Source: an uncultured Veillonellaceae bacterium (lineage in GTDB: Bacteria > Bacillota > Negativicutes > Selenomonadales > Selenomonadaceae). From it: a DNA stretch of 47,260 nt. The notes beneath the pieces were generated by a model. It searched no databases. It saw only the letters and a list, made by a program, of their open reading frames with translations, and had not been told where the DNA came from. The stretch is taken from NCBI GenBank assembly GCA_900315615.1, contig OMZT01000007.1:1-47260 (forward strand), written 5' to 3'. Positions 25,779-34,785 of this stretch are shown piece by piece (position 1 is the first letter of the stretch; each line of letters opens with the position of its first letter). A program made the translations under genes and the position numbers.

Positions 25779-25811
25779 ATTATACTGATGTAACTTAAAC
25801 GTAAGCTAAAC
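25779..25811 (-). promoter_or_regulatory. PepSY gene promoter with PhoP-box-like direct repeat
   Basis: Read on the minus strand, GTTTA occurs at 25811-25807 and 25800-25796, an exact 11-base period (AGTTTA-N5-CGTTTA), followed after 11 bases by a perfect TATAAT (25784-25779). The extended repeat matches at 9 of 11 positions. This is the layout of the enterobacterial PhoP box, where the repeat replaces the -35 element. There is no good -35 here either. The OmpR-family regulator encoded at 27518-28225 is the natural candidate to bind it. Confidence 0.65.
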
Positions 25812-25907
25812 TCTGGCATAACACTTGCATAAAATTGATATGGCAGAGCGGTTTTTTTCTATGTGATGTGATATCATATGATTAGAAGGCGTCGCGGAGG
25901 GAAAATG

Positions 25908-27521
25908 ATGAACATACGTGATATATCATTATATAAGAGACTTTTGATAACTAACATGCTGATGGTGCTCATCCCTGTACTGATACTGGCCGTTATCGGC
26001 ATTGTACTCATGACAGGCCTCAGATCTGCCGGAACCGCCAGGCAGAATGATCTTGCAGCCATCTGGCCCCAAAGGGGACCGGCATTATCTATTCAGTATG
26101 CCTTGAATGGATTGCGTGCGGAATCGATAGGACGTCATGGGCAAGCCCCGGATATAAATGAGATGAAGGATGAGATTTCGATACTGGAAAATCAGGGCAT
26201 ACACGTCGCTATCATATATAAGGATGAACCTGTCTATGTTACAGAGGGTGTATCTGCCGAGAACATCAAAAATAAGGTGATTAGAAAGACAGGTGATAAA
26301 CTTTCCGGACTGCTTTGGGATGATGAAGGGATGGCGTTTGTTGCTGCTGCACCGCCACCTCATCCCATGCAAAGTATGGAAAAACCAGCTCATAAGCATA
26401 ATATGGGTAAATTGAATGGATCACATGGACATGTAGAGGACGATGTCTTGCCGCCGAGACATGCTATGAAGGCAGATGCATCAAAGGGAACTGTCATTTA
26501 TGCTGAAGGGCGTATGCCCTTCCTGGCACAGACTCATATGAGGCCGGGGCCAGCAAAGGAAGTGTTTCAGCGACTGCTTACCGTGTCCATACTTGCAGCT
26601 GTTTTCCTTATTGTCATGCTTGGATGGTATCTTTCGCGTGTCCTTTTGCGCCAGATATTGGAGCCGCTGCAGCTGCTGAGGGCATCAGCTGCGGCAATAC
26701 GTGAAGGGGATCTCGATACGACGGTGCATGTGAATTCCAATGATGAGATAGGAGAGGTATGCAAGGACTTTGACGATATGCGTGAGGCACTTAGGAAAGC
26801 GGCTGAGCAGAGAGCAAGGGACGAAGCAGGAAGACGAGAGCTTATCGCCGGCATTTCTCATGATATTGCTACGCCGCTCACACTGTTGAAGGGATATTCT
26901 GATGGGCTTATAGCCGGTGTCGCAAAAACACCAGAAAAACGCCATAAGTATCTTGAACGTATAAGCCATGCGGCAGATACGATGGCTGTGCTGGTAGATC
27001 AGCTCTTTACGTTCTCGAAGCTCGAACTCGGGCGCATAGAGTTCAAGATGGAAAACGTAGATATGGGAGAATTTATCAAAGGAATAGTCGATGATCATGC
27101 CGATAGCTTATGTGAACAGGGAGTACGACTCAATGTAAAAGCAACGGCATCAGATGCGCGTGCATTGATAGACCGTATGCAGATGACCAGAGTCTTTACT
27201 AATATTATTTCAAACAGCTGTAAGTATAACGAGCAGAGGCCGCTGGATATAGATATCTCACTAGAATGCAGGGATCAGATGTATTTAAAGGTAGCAGATC
27301 ATGGAAGAGGTGTGCCGGAAGCGTTGTTGCCAAAGCTTTTTGAGAGCTTCTACCGTGTGGACAGTGCGAGAACAGACAATACAAAGGGCAGTGGATTAGG
27401 CCTGGCTATTTGCCGTGAGATCATCATACAGATGGGAGGCAGTATCATAGCGGAAAATACGCCAGGGGGCGGACTGACGATAAATATCATTTTGCCATGC
27501 CATAAGGAGGACGTATCATGA
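25908..27521 (+). CDS. Sensor histidine kinase with histidine-rich extracytoplasmic domain
   Basis: A membrane-bound two-component kinase of about 537 residues. GGAGGG at 25896-25901 fits ATG 25908 best (25905 and 25878 are possible). The first membrane segment (LLITNMLMVLIPVLILAVIGIVLM, quoted in parts) is followed by about 180 residues outside. These include a Pro/His/Met-rich stretch near residues 150-190 (PPPHPMQSM, AHKHNMG, SHGHVEDD). Then come a second membrane segment, a HAMP domain (LEPLQLLRASAAAIREGDLD), and the kinase core: H-box GISHDIATPLTLLKGY, N-box NIISNSCKYN, DHGRGVPE and GSGLGLAICREI. The last codons overlap the regulator gene by 4 bases. Its ligand may be a metal ion, judging from the histidines and the similar PepSY neighbour; that is inference. 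Confidence 0.95.
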   Translation: MNIRDISLYKRLLITNMLMVLIPVLILAVIGIVLMTGLRSAGTARQNDLAAIWPQRGPALSIQYALNGLRAESIGRHGQAPDINEMKDEISILENQGIHVAIIYKDEPVYVTEGVSAENIKNKVIRKTGDKLSGLLWDDEGMAFVAAAPPPHPMQSMEKPAHKHNMGKLNGSHGHVEDDVLPPRHAMKADASKGTVIYAEGRMPFLAQTHMRPGPAKEVFQRLLTVSILAAVFLIVMLGWYLSRVLLRQILEPLQLLRASAAAIREGDLDTTVHVNSNDEIGEVCKDFDDMREALRKAAEQRARDEAGRRELIAGISHDIATPLTLLKGYSDGLIAGVAKTPEKRHKYLERISHAADTMAVLVDQLFTFSKLELGRIEFKMENVDMGEFIKGIVDDHADSLCEQGVRLNVKATASDARALIDRMQMTRVFTNIISNSCKYNEQRPLDIDISLECRDQMYLKVADHGRGVPEALLPKLFESFYRVDSARTDNTKGSGLGLAICREIIIQMGGSIIAENTPGGGLTINIILPCHKEDVS

Positions 27522-28225
27522 AGAAGATACTTATTATAGAAGATAATCGTGAAATCGCAGAGATGGAACAAGATTTCCTGGAAGCCGAGGACTTTGAGAC
27601 TGAAATCGCATGTGATGGCGCAAACGGCGCCAGGATGGCTATCGACGGAGATTATGCACTCGTATTGCTCGATATCATGCTTCCTGGTATGGACGGTTTC
27701 CAGGTGTTGAAAAAGATACGTGAGCGTAAGGAAGTGCCGGTGCTTATCGTCTCGGCAAAGAGAGAGGAAACGGATAAGATCAGGGGACTCGGTATAGGTG
27801 CCGATGATTACATCACGAAACCGTTCAGTCCAGGAGAACTGGTAGCCCGCGTGAAATCTCATATAAAGCGCTTTGAGAGAGTTTCTGCATTAGCTATGCC
27901 TCAAAAGAAAGATATGCGCTTTGGTAAGCTTCTGATAGAGCCGGAAAAGCACAGAGTTTTCGTAGATGAAAGGGAAGTGGTGCTTACCCATAAGGAATTT
28001 GAGGTACTTGAATTCCTGGCGGAAAATCCGGGAATCGTATTCAGCAGGGAGCAGATCTTTGACAGAGTGTGGAGCGTCGATGCTATAGGCGATACATCTA
28101 CGGTAATGGTTCATATCAATCGCATACGTAGTAAGATTGAGAAGGATCCATCGCATCCAAAATATATTGAGACAATACGTGGAACGGGATATCGTTTTTC
28201 TGAATTAGATCAGTTGATTGAATAA
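27518..28225 (+). CDS. OmpR/PhoB-family response regulator
   Basis: The partner of the kinase before it, joined by an ATGA overlap. The 235-residue protein has a receiver domain with the acidic pair near residues 9-10, the phosphorylated aspartate D52 (LLDIMLPGMDGF), Ser79 and K101 (TKPFSPGEL). A winged-helix domain follows (residues about 130-230) with LTHKEFEVLEFLAENPG and the recognition helix region DTSTVMVHINRIRSKIE, ending in IRGTGYRF. It probably controls the divergent PepSY gene through the 11-base repeat at 25790-25811; the cstA gene just downstream is a possible second target. Confidence 0.96.
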   Translation: MKKILIIEDNREIAEMEQDFLEAEDFETEIACDGANGARMAIDGDYALVLLDIMLPGMDGFQVLKKIRERKEVPVLIVSAKREETDKIRGLGIGADDYITKPFSPGELVARVKSHIKRFERVSALAMPQKKDMRFGKLLIEPEKHRVFVDEREVVLTHKEFEVLEFLAENPGIVFSREQIFDRVWSVDAIGDTSTVMVHINRIRSKIEKDPSHPKYIETIRGTGYRFSELDQLIE

Positions 28226-28261
28226 ATTGTCCTGCATATCTGACTATCTGAAAATTATATA

Positions 28262-28290
28262 TTGACATTAAAAAGGATAAGAGTTAGAAT
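28262..28290 (+). promoter_or_regulatory. Promoter of the cstA-family gene
   Basis: A consensus TTGACA (28262-28267) and TAGAAT (28285-28290) are 17 bases apart. Transcription would start near 28297 and leave a leader of nearly 100 bases. Confidence 0.85.
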
Positions 28291-28312
28291 ATTTACGTCA
28301 GTTATATTAGTG

Positions 28313-28389
28313 TAAGGATTTCGCAAGGAGGGAATAATAAGCGGAGCATCCTTAGTTTTTATAAAATATAAAATCCCGAAACGGAGGGA
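28313..28389 (+). promoter_or_regulatory. Structured leader of the cstA-family gene
   Basis: TAAGGAT (28313-28319) pairs with ATCCTTA (28348-28354) around a 28-base loop and is followed by GTTTTT, like a weak terminator. The loop carries an AAGGAGGG (28325-28332) with no start codon after it. A second small pairing, TCCC (28374-28377) with GGGA (28386-28389), would cover the ribosome site of the gene. No known riboswitch class is recognised. Confidence 0.4.
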
Positions 28390-28394
28390 ACGAA

Positions 28395-29837
28395 ATGGTA
28401 ACATTCCTTATAGCTTTGTTAGCACTTATTCTTGGATATGTGCTCTATAGCAGGGTGGTAGATCACATTTTCCATCCTACTGACAAACCGACGCCGGCGA
28501 CGATACATAATGATGGTGTTGACTATATTCCGTTGCCGACATGGAAAGTATTCCTCATTCAGCTGCTCAACATAGCAGGACTTGGACCTATATTTGGTGC
28601 GCTTGGAGGTGCACTGTGGGGACCAAGCGTATATCTTTGGATCGTACTTGGTACTATCTTCGCCGGAGGCGTACATGACTACATGTCTGGTATGATATCG
28701 CTTCGTGAAGATGGTAAGAGCATATCAGAGGTCGTCGGTAACCATATGGGCTCGACAATGCTGATGATCATGCGTGTATTCTCTGTTATCCTGCTGATCC
28801 TCGTTGGTACGGTGTTTATGACAGGACCTGCAATGCTCCTTTCTAAGTTGACAGGTTGGGCAGTATCCCCATGGCTGCTTATCATCCTCCTATATTTTTT
28901 CATTGCAACGTTGCTGCCTATCGATACGATCATAGCACGTTTCTATCCATTGTTCGGTATCTGCCTTATCGTAATGGCTCTTGGCATCATGGGCGGTATG
29001 CTCCTCGGTGTCGGTGGTCATGAGATGCCTGAGTTGGTTCTCCAGAACCTCCATCCGGCAGGACCGGATAAGATGCCTATTTGGCCGCTTATGTTCATAA
29101 CCGTTGCGTGCGGTGCAGTTTCTGGATTCCATTCTACACAGTCACCGATTATGGCACGCTGCCTGAAGAAAGAGAGCCTGGCTCGCCCTGTCTTCTACGG
29201 TGCAATGGTAGCTGAAGGTATTATTGCACTTATCTGGGCTGCTGCTGGTGTTACGTTCTACGATGGTACAGGTGGACTTCAGGCTGCGATGAAGGCTGGA
29301 GGACCTGGTGGCGCTGTCTATGATATCTGTATCGGATTCATGGGCGCTGGCGCAGGTGCTGTCCTGGCAATGCTCGGCGTTATATTCTGCCCGATCACTT
29401 CCGGTGATACGGCATTCCGCTCTGCAAGGCTTACGCTTTCTGACTGGTTCAATATCCCACAGGTCAAGGCTGGAAAGCGTCTCATGCTCGCTGTTCCTAT
29501 CCTTGGTATCGGTGCTATTCTCTCACAGATCGATTTCACTATCGTATGGAGATATTTCTCCTGGACCAACCAGACACTGGCTATGATAGTTCTTTGGACT
29601 GGTGCGGTATATATCTATCGCACGTTCAAGGGTAAGGGCTGGCTTGTTGCAGCAATCCCGGCAACCTTCATGTCGGCTGTTACGACGACATATATTCTTC
29701 AGGCTCCTGAAGGTTTTCAGCTGCCTACCAGCATTACATATCCAGTCGGTATAGTGTTTGGTATCTTGTTCCTGCTCCTTTATCTGCGTGTTACGGTTAT
29801 GCGCGGACCTGCAGGACAGGGTAAACAAGAAGGCTGA
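28395..29837 (+). CDS. cstA: CstA-family carbon starvation/peptide-pyruvate transporter
   Basis: A 480-residue integral membrane protein with about 13-14 hydrophobic segments. Signature stretches are NIAGLGPIFGALGGALWGP, GGVHDYMSGMISLREDGKSI (quoted in part), ACGAVSGFHSTQSPIMA and SWTNQTLAMIVLW. In E. coli, family members CstA and BtsT take up peptides or pyruvate; the exact substrate here cannot be read. It is the shorter form (about 480 residues) rather than the 700-residue E. coli type. CGGAGGGAACG precedes the ATG, and its own promoter and structured leader lie upstream. It sits where rpoC often lies, just before the L7Ae-like/rpsL cluster. Confidence 0.93.
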   Translation: MVTFLIALLALILGYVLYSRVVDHIFHPTDKPTPATIHNDGVDYIPLPTWKVFLIQLLNIAGLGPIFGALGGALWGPSVYLWIVLGTIFAGGVHDYMSGMISLREDGKSISEVVGNHMGSTMLMIMRVFSVILLILVGTVFMTGPAMLLSKLTGWAVSPWLLIILLYFFIATLLPIDTIIARFYPLFGICLIVMALGIMGGMLLGVGGHEMPELVLQNLHPAGPDKMPIWPLMFITVACGAVSGFHSTQSPIMARCLKKESLARPVFYGAMVAEGIIALIWAAAGVTFYDGTGGLQAAMKAGGPGGAVYDICIGFMGAGAGAVLAMLGVIFCPITSGDTAFRSARLTLSDWFNIPQVKAGKRLMLAVPILGIGAILSQIDFTIVWRYFSWTNQTLAMIVLWTGAVYIYRTFKGKGWLVAAIPATFMSAVTTTYILQAPEGFQLPTSITYPVGIVFGILFLLLYLRVTVMRGPAGQGKQEG

Positions 29838-29862
29838 TTTGATATCTCAATCTAGCTGATTT

Positions 29863-29904
29863 AAAAAACCCGTTGTATCATAAAAGATGCAGCGGATTTT
29901 TTAT
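29863..29904 (+). terminator. Terminator after the cstA-family gene
   Basis: CCGTTGTATC pairs with GATGCAGCGG (two G-T pairs) across ATAAAA. An A run before and a run of six T residues after extend the stem. Confidence 0.88.
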
Positions 29905-29965
29905 TATTTGCGTTCGATTGCACGGGGATTTTAGTCCTTATTTATCGAGCTAAACAAAGAAAGAT

Positions 29966-29979
29966 ACGCTGGGCAGCGT
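29966..29979. promoter_or_regulatory. Short inverted repeat upstream of the ribosomal promoter
   Basis: ACGCTG and CAGCGT flank GG, a perfect 6-base inverted repeat about 30 bases before the -35 at 30009. It could be a protein-binding site or a chance palindrome. Apart from this and the flanking terminator and promoter, I see nothing else in the gap between cstA and the L7Ae-like gene. Confidence 0.25.
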
Positions 29980-30008
29980 GTACATAAAGAAACTTGTAAA
30001 ATAAAGTG

Positions 30009-30037
30009 TTGACAAGGTTTTTGACCGATGTTATTAT
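30009..30037 (+). promoter_or_regulatory. Strong promoter of the L7Ae/str ribosomal cluster
   Basis: A consensus TTGACA (30009-30014) and TATTAT (30032-30037) are 17 bases apart. No similarly strong promoter is seen from here to the window end, so it may drive a long ribosomal transcript. Confidence 0.88.
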
Positions 30038-30082
30038 ATACAAGTGCCGCGAGCAAGGGAGTCTGAGACGGGAGTGATTTTG

Positions 30083-30334
30083 ATGACACTTGATGAACTT
30101 GAAGACTCCAAGACTGTTACTGGTGCAAGACAAGTATCAAAGGCAGTGAAGCGCGGAGATGCTGAATGTGTATTCATTGCCGAAGACGCAGATCAGTATG
30201 TGACAGGACCGCTTGCAGATCTTTGCTCCGAATATGGTGTTCCAGCTGAGAATGTACCGGATATGGTGGAGCTTGGAAAAAGGTGCGGTATCCAGGTCGG
30301 GGCTGCAGCAGCGGCTGCGGTCAGGGATAAATGA
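30083..30334 (+). CDS. rplGB: L7Ae-family ribosomal/K-turn-binding protein
   Basis: An 83-residue protein of the L7Ae/L30e/S12e family, the counterpart of Bacillus YbxF, which binds kink-turn RNA. It has SKTVTGARQVSKAVKRGDAE with the RNA-contacting helix, VFIAEDADQYVTGPLADLC, and the C-terminal GIQVGAAAAAAV. The ATG at 30083 is chosen because an upstream in-frame start (30044) would lie at the transcription start and CGGGAG (30069-30074) precedes 30083. In most Firmicutes it sits between rpoC and rpsL; here its upstream neighbour is cstA. Confidence 0.9.
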   Translation: MTLDELEDSKTVTGARQVSKAVKRGDAECVFIAEDADQYVTGPLADLCSEYGVPAENVPDMVELGKRCGIQVGAAAAAAVRDK

Positions 30335-30340
30335 TTTGTT

Positions 30341-30373
30341 AAAAACCTGCCGTAATATATGACGGGTTTTAAT
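30341..30373 (+). promoter_or_regulatory. Hairpin between the L7Ae-like gene and rpsL
   Basis: AAAAC and CCGT (separated by a short bulge) pair with ACGG-GTTTT around AATATATG, ending at a short T run broken by A residues. It could be a leaky terminator that trims expression of rpsL and later genes, or a processing site. Confidence 0.4.
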
Positions 30374-30412
30374 AAATAATAAATCTACAATATGAAGGAA
30401 GGAGGTGCATGT

Positions 30413-30787
30413 ATGCCTACAATTAATCAGTTGGTTCGTAAGAGCAGGAAGAGCATTAAAGCTAAGTCTAATGCTCCAGCATTGAAGGAAAGCCCTCAGA
30501 AGCGCGGCGTTTGCACTCGTGTGTATACGACGACGCCGAAGAAGCCGAATTCTGCTCTTCGTAAAGTTGCCCGTGTTCGTCTGACGAACAGCATCGAGGT
30601 GACAGCATACATCCCAGGCATTGGTCACAATCTTCAGGAGCACAGCGTCGTCCTTATTCGTGGCGGTCGTGTGAAGGATCTCCCAGGTGTGCGTTATCAC
30701 ATCATCCGTGGATCTCTTGATACGGCTGGCGTTCAGGATCGCGGGCAGGGCCGTTCTAAGTACGGTGCCAAGAAAGCCAAGAAATAA
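30413..30787 (+). CDS. rpsL: 30S ribosomal protein S12
   Basis: S12 lines the decoding centre of the small subunit. The 124-residue product starts MPTINQLVR after a GAAGGAGGTG site; an upstream in-frame ATG at 30392 precedes that site and is not used. Both lysines where streptomycin-resistance substitutions arise are present as wild type ([11 protein letters not shown] and [13 protein letters not shown]). The tail ends in a basic KYGAKKAKK. It heads the str cluster rpsL-rpsG-fusA-tuf. Confidence 0.98.
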   Translation: MPTINQLVRKSRKSIKAKSNAPALKESPQKRGVCTRVYTTTPKKPNSALRKVARVRLTNSIEVTAYIPGIGHNLQEHSVVLIRGGRVKDLPGVRYHIIRGSLDTAGVQDRGQGRSKYGAKKAKK

Positions 30788-30805
30788 CTCTGAGTGAGAA
30801 TGTGA

Positions 30806-31291
<486 letters not shown>

Positions 31292-31326
31292 TCTGATGTA
31301 TCTCGTTTAACAAGGAGAGATAAACA

Positions 31327-33402
31327 GTGGGAAGAGAGTTTTCTCTTGAAAAAACTCGTAATATCGGCATCATGGCTCATATCGATGCCGGCAAGACGAC
31401 GACTACTGAGCGTATCCTCTTCTACACAGGCGTAAACCATAAGATCGGTGAAGTTCACGATGGCGCTGCCACGATGGACTGGATGGCACAGGAGCAGGAA
31501 CGCGGCATAACGATTACGTCCGCTGCAACGACCTGCCACTGGAAAGGCTATCGTATCAATATCATCGACACACCGGGGCACGTTGACTTTACTGTAGAGG
31601 TTGAGCGTTCACTGCGTGTACTTGATGGAGCCGTTGCAGTCCTTACTGCAAGGGGCGGCGTTGAGCCACAGACTGAGACCGTATGGCGTCAGGCTGAGAA
31701 GTATAATGTTCCGCGTATGGCGTATGTCAACAAGATGGATATCACAGGCGCGGATTTCTATAATGTCCTGAAGATGATGAAGGAGCGCCTCAATGCTAAT
31801 CCGGTAGCAATTCAGCTTCCGATTGGTGCAGAGGATGACTTTAAAGGCATCATCGACCTCATTAAGATGGAAGCCATCATATATGAGGATGATCTCGGGA
31901 AGGTTGCTGATGAGGTAGCTATTCCGGATGACCTGAAGGACAAGGCTGAGGAGTATCATGAAAAGATGCTCGAGGCTGTTGCTGAGTTTGATGATGACAT
32001 CATGGAGAAGTACCTCGGCGGCGAGGAAATCTCCGAGGAAGAAATCAAGAAGGTTATTCGTAAGGCAACGATCGCTTGTAAGATGTGCCCGGTAACGTGT
32101 GGTACGTCTTACAGGAACAAGGGTGTTCAGCCTATGATTGATGCTGTTGTTGATTACATGCCAGCACCGACCGATATCCCACCTATCAAGGGTGTCAACC
32201 CTGAGAGTGGCGATGAGGATGAGCGTCCGTCAAGCGATGACGAGCCGTTTGCAGCGTTGGCATTCAAGATCATGACAGATCCATATGTCGGTAAGCTTGC
32301 ATTCTTCCGCGTATATTCTGGAACGCTTGACTCTGGCTCTTATGTCTACAACTCAACGAAGGGCAAGAAAGAGCGTATCGGTCGTATACTGCAGATGCAT
32401 GCTAACCACCGCAAGGAGATCGACAAGGTCTACAGCGGAGATATAGCTGCAGCAGTCGGACTGAAGAACACAACGACTGGTGATACGCTTTGCGATGAAG
32501 AGCATCCAATCATTCTCGAGTCGATGGAGTTCCCGGATCCGGTTATTTCAGTTGCTGTTGAGCCTAAGACGAAGGATGACCAGGAGAAGATGGGCGTAGC
32601 GCTCCAGAAGCTTGCTGAAGAAGATCCTACGTTCCGCGTAAAGACGGATGAGGAGTCCGGACAGACAATCATATCTGGTATGGGCGAGCTTCATCTGCAG
32701 ATTATCGTTGACCGCATGCTTCGTGAATTCCATGTTGACTGTGTAGTCGGTGAGCCTCAGGTTGCATATCGTGAGACGATTCGTAAGACCGTTGAGGCAC
32801 AGGGCAAGTTCGTTCGTCAGTCCGGTGGTCATGGCCAGTATGGTGACTGCTGGCTTCGCCTTGAGCCGCAGGAAGCTGGCGCAGGCTTCACGTTCGAGAA
32901 CAAGATCGTGGGCGGTGCTATTCCTAAGGAATTCATCAAGCCGGTTGAAGATGGTGTACGCCAGGCTATGGAAGACGGCATACTTGCTGGTTATCCGGTT
33001 GTTGACGTCAAGGTCACGGTCTACGATGGATCGTTCCATGAGGTCGACTCCTCAGAGGCTGCATTCAAGGTAGCAGGCTCTATGGCATTCAAGAACGGTG
33101 CAGTTAAGGCTAATCCGGTTATTCTTGAGCCGTATGTTAAGGTTGAGGTCACTGTCCCAGAGCAGTATATGGGCGATGTCATCGGCGATTTGAATTCCCG
33201 CCGTGGACGCATCGAAGGCATGGAGCCGCGCAACGGCGTACAGGTCATCGATGGCTATGTGCCGCTCTCTGAGATGTTCGGATATTCTACGGATCTCCGT
33301 TCCAAGACACAGGGCCGTGGGAACTACTCCATGGAAGTTGCTTACTATGATGAGGTTCCTAAGAATATAGCAGATGCCATTGTTGAGAAAAACAAAGGCT
33401 GA
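31327..33402 (+). CDS. fusA: Elongation factor G
   Basis: EF-G is the GTPase that drives tRNA-mRNA movement after peptide bond formation. The 691-residue product is full length. Its GTP-binding motifs are [18 protein letters not shown] and NKMD, and the switch region reads [11 protein letters not shown]. Domain IV contains the conserved SGGHGQYGD loop, and the C-terminal domain holds SRRGRIEGM. The start is a GTG at 31327 after AAGGAGAG. Spacing to rpsG and tuf is short, as usual for the str cluster. Confidence 0.98.
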   Translation: MGREFSLEKTRNIGIMAHIDAGKTTTTERILFYTGVNHKIGEVHDGAATMDWMAQEQERGITITSAATTCHWKGYRINIIDTPGHVDFTVEVERSLRVLDGAVAVLTARGGVEPQTETVWRQAEKYNVPRMAYVNKMDITGADFYNVLKMMKERLNANPVAIQLPIGAEDDFKGIIDLIKMEAIIYEDDLGKVADEVAIPDDLKDKAEEYHEKMLEAVAEFDDDIMEKYLGGEEISEEEIKKVIRKATIACKMCPVTCGTSYRNKGVQPMIDAVVDYMPAPTDIPPIKGVNPESGDEDERPSSDDEPFAALAFKIMTDPYVGKLAFFRVYSGTLDSGSYVYNSTKGKKERIGRILQMHANHRKEIDKVYSGDIAAAVGLKNTTTGDTLCDEEHPIILESMEFPDPVISVAVEPKTKDDQEKMGVALQKLAEEDPTFRVKTDEESGQTIISGMGELHLQIIVDRMLREFHVDCVVGEPQVAYRETIRKTVEAQGKFVRQSGGHGQYGDCWLRLEPQEAGAGFTFENKIVGGAIPKEFIKPVEDGVRQAMEDGILAGYPVVDVKVTVYDGSFHEVDSSEAAFKVAGSMAFKNGAVKANPVILEPYVKVEVTVPEQYMGDVIGDLNSRRGRIEGMEPRNGVQVIDGYVPLSEMFGYSTDLRSKTQGRGNYSMEVAYYDEVPKNIADAIVEKNKG

Positions 33403-33420
33403 TAAGGGAGGAAAAAACTA

Positions 33421-34611
33421 ATGGCAGAAAAGGAAAAGTTTGTCAGAAACAAGCCGCATGTCAACATCGGTACGATTGGTCATGTCGATCACGGCAAGAC
33501 GACTCTGACGGCAGCAATCACGAAGGTCCTTTCCGAGAAGGGCATGGCTCAGTTCGAGGACTATGCTAACATCGATAAGGCTCCTGAGGAGCGCGAGCGC
33601 GGAATCACGATCAACACGGCTCATGTTGAGTATGAGACTGAGAAGCGTCATTATGCACATGTTGACTGCCCGGGTCATGCTGACTATGTCAAGAACATGA
33701 TCACTGGTGCAGCACAGATGGATGGTGCTATCCTCGTTGTTAGCGCTGCTGATGGCCCGATGCCTCAGACCCGTGAGCACATTCTGCTCGCACGTCAGGT
33801 CGGTGTTCCGGCAATTGTTGTTTTCCTGAACAAGGTTGACCAGGTTGACGATCCTGAGCTCCTCGAGCTCGTTGAGATGGAAGTCCGCGACCTCCTTACC
33901 GAGTACGGCTTCCCAGGAGATGAGATTCCGGTTGTTTCCGGTTCAGCATTGAAGGCTCTTGAGGATGATGAGGAGCAGAAGGCTAACATCCTTAAGCTCA
34001 TGGATGCTGTTGACGATTATATCCCAACCCCGACCCGTGATGAGGACAAGCCGTTCCTTATGCCTGTCGAGGATGTATTCACGATCACCGGCCGCGGCAC
34101 AGTTGCTACGGGTCGTGTTGAGCGTGGTGTTCTTAACATGAACGACACGGTTGAGATCGTTGGACTCGTTGAGAAGCCAGTTTCCACTGTTGTTACGGGC
34201 ATTGAGATGTTCCGTAAGACGTTGGATCAGGCTGAGGCAGGCGACAACATCGGTGCTCTGCTCCGTGGTATTGACCGTAAGGGTATCGAGCGTGGTCAGG
34301 TTCTTGCAAAGCCGGGTTCCATTCATCCACACACGAAGTTCAAGGCTGAGGTTTACGTCCTGAAGAAGGAAGAGGGCGGCCGTCATACACCGTTCTTCTC
34401 CAACTATCGTCCTCAGTTCTACTTCCGTACGACGGACGTTACGGGCGTCATCACCCTTCCAGAGGGCACAGAGATGGTAATGCCTGGTGACCATACGAAG
34501 ATGTCTGTTGAGCTCATCACGCCAATCGCTATCGAGCAGGGTCTCCGCTTCGCTATCCGTGAGGGTGGTCATACGGTCGGCGCTGGCAGCGTTACTGAGA
34601 TCGACGGTTAA
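33421..34611 (+). CDS. tuf: Elongation factor Tu
   Basis: EF-Tu brings aminoacyl-tRNA to the ribosome as a GTP complex. The 396-residue protein has [11 protein letters not shown], the switch I segment [27 protein letters not shown] and NKVD. The kirromycin/pulvomycin-contact region FRTTDVTG and the C-terminal [11 protein letters not shown] are normal. GGGAGG precedes the ATG. Codon choice is visibly more biased than in the cell-wall genes, as expected for a very highly expressed gene. A structured gap of 174 bases separates it from rpsJ. Confidence 0.98.
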   Translation: MAEKEKFVRNKPHVNIGTIGHVDHGKTTLTAAITKVLSEKGMAQFEDYANIDKAPEERERGITINTAHVEYETEKRHYAHVDCPGHADYVKNMITGAAQMDGAILVVSAADGPMPQTREHILLARQVGVPAIVVFLNKVDQVDDPELLELVEMEVRDLLTEYGFPGDEIPVVSGSALKALEDDEEQKANILKLMDAVDDYIPTPTRDEDKPFLMPVEDVFTITGRGTVATGRVERGVLNMNDTVEIVGLVEKPVSTVVTGIEMFRKTLDQAEAGDNIGALLRGIDRKGIERGQVLAKPGSIHPHTKFKAEVYVLKKEEGGRHTPFFSNYRPQFYFRTTDVTGVITLPEGTEMVMPGDHTKMSVELITPIAIEQGLRFAIREGGHTVGAGSVTEIDG

Positions 34612-34622
34612 TTAGTCAAACA

Positions 34623-34766
34623 AAACATTTCTTTATAAAAGGGCTGCGGCTTCGCAGCCCTATTATAAAGATTGAATATAAATGAACCCCCATGCGATGA
34701 CGCGGCAGATGGCTCGACATTGCCGAGGGAACTGCTGCGGAGAAATGTTTGAGCCGGGGAGCTCGG
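34623..34766 (+). ncRNA. Structured leader RNA before the S10 cluster
   Basis: AAACATTTCT (34623-34632) is an exact complement of AGAAATGTTT (34741-34750) and would close a domain. Within it lie the hairpin at 34640-34661 and an 8-base-pair stem CGCGGCAG (34701-34708) with CTGCTGCG (34732-34739). That stem contains an inner CTCG/CGAG hairpin. A last hairpin (GAGC 34751-34754 with GCTC 34761-34764) ends 8 bases before the rpsJ ribosome site. In E. coli the S10 leader is the target of L4 feedback; a similar role is an inference here. Confidence 0.5.
34640..34661 (+). terminator. GC-rich hairpin after tuf (terminator or leader stem)
   Basis: AGGGCTGCG pairs perfectly with CGCAGCCCT around GCTT. 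The following sequence is TATTATAAAG, not a proper T run, so termination would be weak; it may instead be part of the rpsJ leader. Confidence 0.55.
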
Positions 34767-34785
34767 ACAATAAGGAGGAAATAAC

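Noticed and set aside
25873-25882. Palindrome ATCATATGAT before the kinase gene
   Set aside because: A 10-base A/T-rich palindrome is expected by chance and has no repeat or promoter context.
33943-34572. Minus-strand frame of 209 codons opposite tuf
   Set aside because: A shadow of the strongly codon-biased tuf gene; no start signal or domain.
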